From: Anomaloglossus baeobatrachus
Taxonomy: Eukaryota > Chordata > Amphibia > Anura > Aromobatidae
Length of the DNA: 64,000 nt
NCBI RefSeq assembly: GCF_048569485.1
Contig: NW_027442072.1
Coordinates: 1-64,000 of the forward strand
Reading direction: 5' to 3'
In this document: in pieces, positions 56,168 to 64,000 of the stretch
How the letters are laid out: each line of letters starts with the position of its first letter
Numbering within the stretch: position 1 is the stretch's first letter
Notes under the pieces: generated by a model
What the model was told of the DNA's origin: nothing
The model's database searches: none
What the model saw: the letters and a program-made list of their open reading frames with translations, nothing else
Translations under genes and position numbers: made by a program

Positions 56168-56671
56168 GTGGCACCCACCATACGTAATCTTACAGCACCT
56201 AATAAGGGAGGATTATTTGGCCTGAAAGGTTTTTTTCCATGCAAAAGCTGTATAGTATGTAAGAATACAAAAAATATTTCACGGAAATCCTTCTTACAGG
56301 GGCAGTCAGAAGTCATGATTAGAGAATTTATTACATGTCAATCAAAGGGAGTAGTATATTGCATTCAATGTCCCTGTCAGACAAAATACATTGGGAGAAC
56401 TATTAGACCCCTATGGAAAAGGGTGGGTGAGCACATTAGAAGTGTTAAAAATAAATGTACTAAGCACCCCCTATCCAGACATTATGTGTTAAAACATGGA
56501 GGGTCCTTTAAAGGATCCCAAGTATGGGGCGTACAAAAAATAACTAAGGATTGGAGAGGTGGCGATTTCATTAAAAAAATGTCACGAGCAGAAAGCCAAT
56601 GGATTTTTGAATTGAACACCTTGAAACCATATGGACTCAATAATGATATAGAACTGTTTGCTTTTAATTAA
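56168..56671 (+). CDS. Penelope-like element GIY-YIG endonuclease domain
   Basis: Open frame of 167 codons without an ATG at its start (the first codon shown is GTG), so it is the 3' end of a longer PLE protein. Order: a zinc-ribbon-like CKSCIVC (about residue 26), then GVVYCIQCPCQTKYIGRT (about 60-77), the GIY and YIG motifs of the nuclease with the extra CPC cysteines of PLEs, R in RPLWKRVGEH, and RAESQWIFELNTLKPYGLN with the catalytic Glu. In PLEs this domain nicks target DNA for target-primed reverse transcription. The reverse transcriptase part is missing. It sits exactly in the spacer between the two arms of the smaller inverted repeat. Relation to the fragment at 22,411: same family type, different sequence. 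Confidence 0.9.
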   Translation: MAPTIRNLTAPNKGGLFGLKGFFPCKSCIVCKNTKNISRKSFLQGQSEVMIREFITCQSKGVVYCIQCPCQTKYIGRTIRPLWKRVGEHIRSVKNKCTKHPLSRHYVLKHGGSFKGSQVWGVQKITKDWRGGDFIKKMSRAESQWIFELNTLKPYGLNNDIELFAFN

Positions 56672-57150
56672 TTTATATTTTTATAGGTAGAGGAGTAATA
56701 GGTACTGATAATAATACGGAGAGAAGGAAAAAAAAAAAAAAAAAGAAAAAGCGATTGTCATGGAGATATATGTGTATATATGCATAATATATATTAAAAT
56801 TGGTGCTTCACTTGCCCAAGGTTGATGTAGATATAAGGGGCTTTTCATATTATAGCAAATTTATATTACACCTTTATGATGTCCTTTTGTTAAATTTATT
56901 GTTGAAAAAAAGCATATGCATATATACACATTGTCTTCCCAGTATATGATGATACAAGCAAGGCTATATCTTTTTAGAAAAACCTTTAGAAAAACCTTTG
57001 CACATAATTATATTATATGGCTATTATGAACGGTCTTTCACAAATTGATATATGTAGTGGTCATTGAATGTTGGTTGAATTTAAACATTGTTTAATTTTA
57101 TGCAAATTATAACCAATTAAATATATGCATAAATAGTGCTCTAGGCAACA
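56672..57150 (+). other. PLE 3' flank
   Basis: AT-rich non-coding sequence after the stop, with an A-tract near 56,731-56,749 and TATATA runs. Nothing coding. Confidence 0.5.
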
Positions 57151-57151
57151 G

Positions 57152-57209
57152 CTGAGTTATCCTTGAGGAAGGGGGCCGTTACACGCCCCCGAAACGCGCG
57201 TCGGATCAG
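57152..57209 (+). ncRNA. Hammerhead-like motif of a second PLE unit
   Basis: Order: CTGA, gtt, ATCC, TTGAGGA, A, GGGGGC, loop CGTTACAC, GCCCCC, GAA, ACGC, GCGT, C, GGAT, CAG. Stem I (ATCC/GGAT, extended by CTG/CAG), stem II (six pairs) and stem III (ACGC/GCGT) are all perfect, and the cleavage triplet is GTC as in classical hammerheads. Core position 3 is U instead of C (a U-G pair with position 8) and an extra A precedes stem II. Stems differ completely in sequence from the motif at 47,860 while keeping the fold. Confidence 0.5.
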
Positions 57210-57855
57210 TTTTCTTTTTTTTAGCCTACCTCACCTGTGCGTTGATAACCTGCCAAGTAATCTCTCCCTCGTGTGGAATCAACCGGCTTCCACTGGACAC
57301 GGTACGGATTGCCTGCTGGAGAGGTTGAGAGGTTACCGCTGACATTTCCTTTGTCTGCAACCAGGATACATTGGTACCTCCAGCGGTTCTGCATTGCTCG
57401 TTTGGAAGCGGATCGGAGCCTTGTGTGGTGCTAACCTGCCAAGCAACTTCCTCTTCCTCCTGTGTGGAATCAGTCAGCTGACACTGGATACGGTCTGGAC
57501 TGCCCGCTGGAGAGGCTGAGTAGTTACCGCTGATCTTATTGTTGTCCGCAGCCAACATCTTGGTGCTTTCAGTGGCTTCGTACTGCTTGATTTCGAAAGT
57601 ACATTTGGGAGAATACGGGACCGGCTGGTTTGTGGCCTTGTGAAGTGTTATAAAGGCTCTGTAAAGAGGGATGTCGGTAACCATACATCTCCCCCAGAGC
57701 CAGCACTAGTCGCGGCCACTGGCCTCAAAACGTCCGCTCTGGAAGTCTAACAGGTCAATCCTGTACATAGCGGTTCCAGCCTAATCAATGGAGAAATCCG
57801 GGGTGTTTTTTGCGGTCAAGTTGTTGTGAGGTTTATTCCCCCAGGCCCTGGGGGC
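57210..57855. repeat. PLE 5' flank with a diverged ~190-bp tandem pair
   Basis: Two related stretches, about 57,244-57,420 and 57,433-57,610, share 'aacctgccaag', 'tgtggaatca' and 'gctggagagg', then 'agttaccgctga'-like segments. No ORF on the plus strand. The 152-codon minus-strand frame is not recognised and follows from the repeat pair. Confidence 0.5.
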
Positions 57856-59696
57856 GAATATAACGTCGCAAACTTATATTGTACAACTTAAAACTTGTAA
57901 GTTAGCCAGGGGTGGTATAGTACATCTTTCATTGTATAAGTCTAAATTATTAACCAAACAAAATATATGCCACCGGCCGGGGCATTACATTAGACTGGTA
58001 AAACTAAATGAATGTGAATATTGTATCACCTCGAAGTTAATTGGTTATACAAAATAATTTTATTCTCATTACTTTCATTTTTTATTTTATGTGGTCCTTG
58101 TTTTATGTGGTCCTTGGTTTTAGTAATAATCAGTGTATTGTATATTATCAAATACTCTGTCTTGAAACAAGGATAGCAAAAAATTTTTTATTTGTGGTCT
58201 ATTAATAAAATTATAAAAACCCATCTAGCGCTGGTTTATTGTGGATTTTTACTTAAAATCCTTTACACAGTTTATTAAAGGCTACTTTACACACTGCGAT
58301 ATCGGTCCCGATATCGCTAGTGTGGATACCCGCCCCCATCTGTTGCGCGACACGGGCAAATCGCTGCCCATGCTGCACAACACTGACCAGACCCGTCACA
58401 CATACTTACCTGCCCGGCGACGTCGCTGTGACCGGCGAACCGCCTCCTTTCTAAGGGGGCGGTCCGTGCGGCGTCACAGCGACGTCACTGAGCGACCGCC
58501 CAATAGCAGCGGAGGGGCGGAGATGAGTGGCCGGAACATCCCGCCCACCTCCTTCCTTCCTCATAGCGGCTGGGAGGCAGGTAAGGAGAGGTTCCTCGTT
58601 TCTGCGGTGTCACACGGAGCGATGTGTGCTGCCGCAGGAGCGACGAACTACATCGTTACTGCTGCAGTAACGATAATCGAGAATGGAGACCCATGTCACC
58701 GATGAGCGATTTTGCACGTTTTTGCAGCGATGCAAAATCGCTCATCGGTGTCACACGCAGCAACATCGCTAATGCGGCCGGATGTGCGTCACAAATTCCG
58801 TGACCCCAACGACTCCGCATTAGCGATGTCGCAGCGTGTAAAGCCCCCTTTAGTGGGAGTGGTGTACAGGGTCTTAGCAGTAAAGAGTATTCCATATTTC
58901 TGCCAGATACCCACAGAGATATTGAAATCTGAAAAAAGAGACTTCTGCTCATTGAAGGTAAGAACTGCTCACATAGCGTTCAACTCCACAGCAAACGAGT
59001 GCTCTAGCACTGGCATCTCAGCAGGGATATTCCCCTACTACACATGTGTGTCTGGGTCCCTGTGACAGTTTACAGGACATAACTCAGGGCACCTAGACAG
59101 AAGGCAGAGGGACTACTTTCTATTTCTGGTGTAGAGCTTAGTACAATATATATATATATACTATTACATGTGACACATGTACCTTGTATTACCATTATTC
59201 GCTGTATATGAACCCCTTTTCTCCGGGCATTATTTGTCTATAGCATTTTTCACGAACCTGAGGCAACTGAGAACCCTTCAGTGAAGGAATTCCACTAACC
59301 CTCACAATACCAACCAGGGGCCTCCCTGCAGTAACTCAGGTAGTTGTACCCATTCTCTTTCCGCATTCTATGTGTTCTTCTTCTTTCTTCTTTTTTTTCT
59401 TTTTTCTTCTTTTTATTTCTATCATGTAGTTCAGGGGTTTATAGATATATGTCCTGCATCTCATATTTCCTTTAGTGGTGCTTCTTACCCATTCTCATAT
59501 CATTTACCCTAGTATTTCATGATCCTGAGGCGACTGAGAACCCTTTAATAAAGGAATCCTTTTTCACTTGAATTGTCAAGTGATACTTACCAGTGACTAT
59601 CACGTAATGTTACAGGTAGTTGCATTTTCTTCCTCTTCTTTCTCTCCTTTCTTCTTTGTCACACGGTCTATTGTGTTATAGCCCACGTGTCATGAT
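57856..59696. repeat. Right arm of the second inverted repeat
   Basis: Reverse complement of 54,323-56,134 (plus the 28 bases 48,458-48,485). It includes MITE copy 3 and the PLE-like sequence corresponding to 16,474-17,315. It is cut at 'gtcatgat' (59,696) by the terminus of the second fold-back hAT copy; in the left arm the sequence continues 'aacacttgtacc'. Confidence 0.9.
58276..58853. mobile_element. MITE, copy 3
   Basis: Same orientation as copy 1, about 578 bases, ends TAAAGGCTACTTTACA and CCCCCTTTA. Left neighbour 'agttta' as in copy 2, unlike copy 1. Confidence 0.85.
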
Positions 59697-62600
59697 TAGA
59701 GTTGAGCGCGGTTCGTGGTTCGTGGTTCTCCAGTTCTAGGCTCGAGTGATTTTGGGGCATGTTCTAGATCGAACTAGAACTCGAGCTTTTTGCAAAAGCT
59801 CGATAGTTCTAGAAACGTTCGAGAACGGTTCTAGCAGCCAAAAAACAGCTAAATCTTAGCTTGGTTTCTGCTGTAATAGTGTAAGTCACTCTGTGAATCA
59901 AACTATTATCACATTTCAGTGTATAGTGTGCGTGAACAGCGCCTTCAGATCACTGCTGTTTCTATAATGGCGATCGCCATTTTTTTTTTTTTTTTCTTGT
60001 CTTCCTTCCCTAAGCGCGCGCGTCTTGTGGGGCTGGCCAGCATGTCAGCCAATCACAGACACACACACACCTAAGTGGACTTTGAGGCAGAGAAGCAACG
60101 GCATGTGTGATAGGATCTGCATGTCACATGTCCCTGCATTATAAAACCGGACATTTTCTTCACGATCGCCATTATCTGCCTTCTGCGTCTTTGGTGTCAG
60201 ACATCACTGTCGCAGATCCGTCCTTTGTCCTATCGCCGATACAGCTGTATGCGCTGCATACACAGCGTTAGACAGCTTAGGGAGAGCACATTCTAGCAGT
60301 CCTTTTAAGGGCTCGTACCGGCAGGGTCAGAGAGCCATAGGTGACAGGTCCTGCAAACAGCAACAGCGTCTGTGTAGCCCAGGTCAGGGATTTCCTCCCT
60401 GCATTTCACCATTAGGAGGGAATAGAAAGGCAGGCTTCCATTCCTCTACCCAGAGCACCACAATCCTGCCACTGTACCCTCTTGTCCTCTGCACACTCCA
60501 ACTCATTCTAAGTAAGCCATTATACTAGCAAACACTCAGTGTACCTAGTGGCATCCTATCTGTGGCTATTGGACTTTGCTATAGTCCCACTAGTGCAAAG
60601 ACATTTGCAGAGCACATCTGCCTGCATTGCACACTCCAAGTTTTTTAAACTAAGCAATTTTACTAGCAAACACTCAGTGTACCTAGTGGCATCCTATACG
60701 TGGCTATTGGACTTTGCTATAGTCCCACTAGTGCAAAGACATTAGCAGAGCACATCTGCCTGCATTGCACACTCCAAGTTTTTTAAACTCAGCCATTATA
60801 CAAGCAAACACTCAGTGTACCTAGTGGCATCCTATACGTGGCTATTGGACTTTGCTATAGTCCCACTAGGGCCAAGACATTTGCAGAGCGCATCTGCCTG
60901 CGTTGCACACTCCAACAAATTATAACGAAGCCATTATACTAGCAAACACTCAGTGTACCTAGTGGCATCCTATACGTGGCTATTGGACTTTGCTATAGTC
61001 CCACTAGTGCCAAGACATTTGCAGCACGTCTGCCTGCGTTGCACACTCCAACGAATTATAACTAAGCCATTATACTACCACACACTCAGTGTACCTAGTG
61101 GCATCCTATACGTGGCTATTGGACTTTGCTATAGTCCCACTAGTGCAAAGACATTAGCAGAGCACATCTGCCTGCATTGCACACTCCAAGTTTTTTAAAC
61201 TCAGCCATTATACTAGCAAACACTCAGTGTACCTAGTGGCATCCTATACGTGGCTATTGGACTTTGCTATAGTCCCACTAGTGCCAAGACATTTGCAGAG
61301 CGCATCTGCCTGCGTTGCACACTCCAACTAATTATAACGAAGCCATTATACTAGCAAACACTCAGTGTACCTAGTGGCATCCTATACGTGGCTATTGGAC
61401 TTTGCTATAGTCCCACTAGTGCCAAGACATTTGCAGAGCGCATCTGCCTGCGTTGCACACTCCAACAAATTATAACGAAGCCATTATACTAGCACACACT
61501 CAGTGTACCTAGTGGCATCCTATACGTGGCTATTGGACTTTGCTATAGTCCCACTAGTGCCAAGACATTTGCAGAGCACATCTGCCTGCATTGCACACTC
61601 CAAGTTTTTTAAACTCAGCCATTATACTAGCAAACAGTCAGTGTACCTAGTGGCATCCTAAACGTGGCTATTGTACTTTTGTCAATTCACAGTATTGGAA
61701 CGTTATTTGCAGCACGTCTGCCTGCATTGCACACTCTAACTTTTTTAAACTCAGCCATTATACTAGCAAACACTCACTGTACCTAGTGGCATCCTAAACG
61801 TGGCTATTGTACTTTTGTCAATTCACAGTATTAGAACGTTATTTGCAGCACGTCTGCCTGCATTGCACACTCTAACTTTTTTAAACTCAGCCATTATACT
61901 AGCAAACACTCACTGTACCTAGTGGCATCCTAAACGTGGCTATTGTACTTTTGTCAATTCACAGTATTGGAACGTTATTTGCAGCACGTCTGCCTGCATT
62001 GCACACTCTAACTTTTTTAAACTCAGCCGTTATACTAGCAAACACTCACTGTACCTAGTTGTATCCTAAACGTGGCTATTGTACTTTTGTCAATTCACAG
62101 TATTGGAACGTTATTTGCAGCACGTCTGCCTGCATTGCACACTCTAACTTTTTTAAACTCAGCCATTATACTAGCAAACACTCACTGTACCTAGTTGTAT
62201 CCTAAACGTGGCTATTGTACTTTTGTCAATTCACAGTATTGGAACGTTATTTGCAGCACGTCTGCCTGCATTGCACACTCTAACTTTTTTAAACTCAGCC
62301 ATTATACTACCAAACAGTCAGTGTACCTAGTGGCATCCTAAACGTGGCTATTATACTTTTGTCAATTCACAGTATTGGAACGTTATTTGCAGCACGTCTG
62401 CCTGCATTGCACACTCTAACTTTTTTAAACTCAGCCATTATACTACCAAACAGTCAGTGTACCTAGTGGCATCCTAAACGTGGCTATTGTACTTTTGTCA
62501 ATTCACAGTATTGGAACGTTATTTGCAGCACGTCTGCCTGCATTGCACACTCTAACTTTTTTAAACTCAGCCATTATACTAGCAAACAGTCAGTGTACCT

Positions 62601-64000
62601 AGTGGCATCCTAAACGTGGCTATTGTACTTTTGTCAATTCACAGTATTGGAACGTTATTTGCAGCACGTCTGCCTGCATTGCACACTCTAACTTTTTTAA
62701 ACTCAGCCATTATACTAGCAAACACTCACTGTACCTAGTGGCATCCTAAACGTGGCTATTGTACTTTTGTCAATTCACAGTATTGGAACGTTATTTGCAG
62801 CACGTCTGCCTGCATTGCACACTCTAACTTTTTTAAACTCAGCCATTATACTAGCAAACACTCACTGTACCTAGTTGTATCCTAAACGTGGCTATTGTAC
62901 TTTTGTCAATTCACAGTATTGGAACGTTATTTGCAGCACGTCTGCCTGCATTGCACACTCTAACTTTTTTAAACTCAGCCATTATACTACCAAACAGTCA
63001 GTGTACCTAGTGGCATCCTAAACGTGGCTATTGTACTTTTGTCAATTCACAGTATTGGAACGTTATTTGCAGCACGTCTGCCTGCATTGCACACTCTAAC
63101 TTTTTTAAACTCAGCCATTATACTAGCAAACAGTCAGTGTACCTAGTGGCATCCTAAACGTGGCTATTGTACTTTTGTCAATTCACAGTATTGGAACTAT
63201 ATTTGCAGCACGTCTGCCTGCATTGCACACTCTAACTTTTTTAAACTCAGCCATTATACTAGCAAACAGTCAGTGTACCTAGTGGCATCCTATACGTGGC
63301 TATTGTACTTTTGTCAATTCACAGTATTGGAACGTTATTTGCAGCACGTCTGCCTGCATTGCACACTCTAACTTTTTTAAACTCAGCCATTATACTAGCA
63401 AACAGTCAGTGTACCTAGTGGCATCCTAAACGTGGCTATTGTACTTTTGTCAATTCACAGTATTGGAACGTTATTTGCAGCACGTCTGCCTGCATTGCAC
63501 ACTCTAACTTTTTTAAACTCAGCCATTATACTACCAAACAGTCAGTGTACCTAGTGGCATCCTATACGTGGCTATTGGACTTTGCTATAGTCCCACTAGT
63601 GCCAAGACATTTGCAGAGCGCATCTGCCTGCGTTGCACACTCCAACTAATTATAACGAAGCCATTATACTAGCAAACACTCACTGTACCTAGTTGTATCC
63701 TAAACGTGGCTATTGTACTTTTGTCAATTCACAGTATTGGAACGTTATTTGCAGCACGTCTGCCTGCATTGCACACTCTATCTTTTTTAAACTCATCCAT
63801 TATACTAGCAAACACACAGTGTACCTAGTGGCATCCTATACGTGGCTATTGGACTTTGCTATAGTCCCACTAGTGCCAAGACATTTGCAGAGCGCATCTG
63901 CCTGCGTTGCACACTCCAACAAATTATAACGAAGCCATTATACTAGCACACACTCAGTGTACCTAGTGGCATCCTATACGTGGCTATTGGACTTTGCTAT
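59697..64000 (+). mobile_element. Second copy of the fold-back hAT, left end and array (runs off window)
   Basis: Begins TAGAGTTGAGCGCGG at 59,697, followed by the 0.8-kb subterminal region (reverse complement of 37,761-38,557, with an occasional difference) and about 25 tandem units. No transposase is reached within the window. Flank before it is 'gtcatgat'; the expected 8-bp duplication on the far side is outside the window. Confidence 0.88.
60490..64000 (+). repeat. 138/136-bp mixed tandem array
   Basis: Two unit types: the 138-base type seen at 23,118 (core 'gctatagtcccactagtg') and a 136-base type with core 'gtcaattcacagtattggaa' (period 136, e.g. 61,761 to 61,897). The 136 type forms one run of about 14 units from 61,640 to 63,540, then single units alternate with the 138 type to the window end. 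Confidence 0.93.

Noticed and set aside
57226-57684. 152-codon minus-strand open frame
   Set aside because: It arises from the diverged 190-bp tandem pair in the PLE flank; no recognised domain and no second copy with a conserved frame in the window.

Overview
The window looks like repeat-dense nuclear DNA of an anuran amphibian. This is inferred from the mix of elements rather than from a species marker: hAT transposons with a TAGTGATGAGCGAGC-type end, Penelope-like elements (PLEs), a Ngaro/DIRS-type element, Ty3/gypsy and L2-like LINE pieces, a KMT5A-like SET-domain fragment of a kind I associate with repeated fish and frog loci, and a vertebrate U2 snRNA sequence. I see no intact host protein-coding gene. 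Almost every base can be assigned to a satellite, a transposable element, or a duplicated block made of transposable elements.

Layout. 1-15,895: a fragment of a repeat-associated protein family of unknown function, then an 11.6-kb array of a 187-bp satellite (about 62 nearly identical copies), then further fragments of the same protein family, one of them interrupted by a 914-bp solo LTR with a CATG target duplication. 15,896-21,265: left arm of a ~5.37-kb inverted repeat. It holds a MITE, PLE-like sequence with a hammerhead-like motif, two SET-domain exons with splice sites, gypsy and LINE fragments, and a U2 snRNA pseudogene split inside the branch-site recognition sequence. 21,266-44,510: a 23-kb loop holding PLE pieces folded back on each other, a hAT element whose inverted ends are giant arrays of a 138-bp repeat (23,118-38,557), a DIRS-like fragment, a second hAT element with 196-bp repeats (40,273-43,075), and gypsy/LINE pieces. 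44,511-55,714: the right arm, opened by a 5.8-kb element with A1...B1-A2...B2 split direct repeats (48,486-54,322) and no target duplication. 54,323-59,696: a smaller inverted repeat (1.8-kb arms) whose centre carries a PLE GIY-YIG endonuclease domain and a second hammerhead-like motif. 59,697-64,000: the left end and array of another copy of the fold-back hAT element, running off the window.

How the parts relate. Elements were inserted into one another and then copied in inverted orientation by duplication. The order of several events can be read from empty sites and shared junctions. The gypsy/LINE/SET/U2 mosaic existed before the 5.37-kb arms were duplicated. The split-direct-repeat element entered only the right arm afterwards. 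One L2 LINE entered a single 138-bp unit and was then amplified to three copies together with that unit. The most unusual items are the fold-back hAT architecture, the split-direct-repeat element with its empty site in the same window, the hammerhead-like motifs with covarying stems, and the SET exons carried inside a multicopy mosaic.
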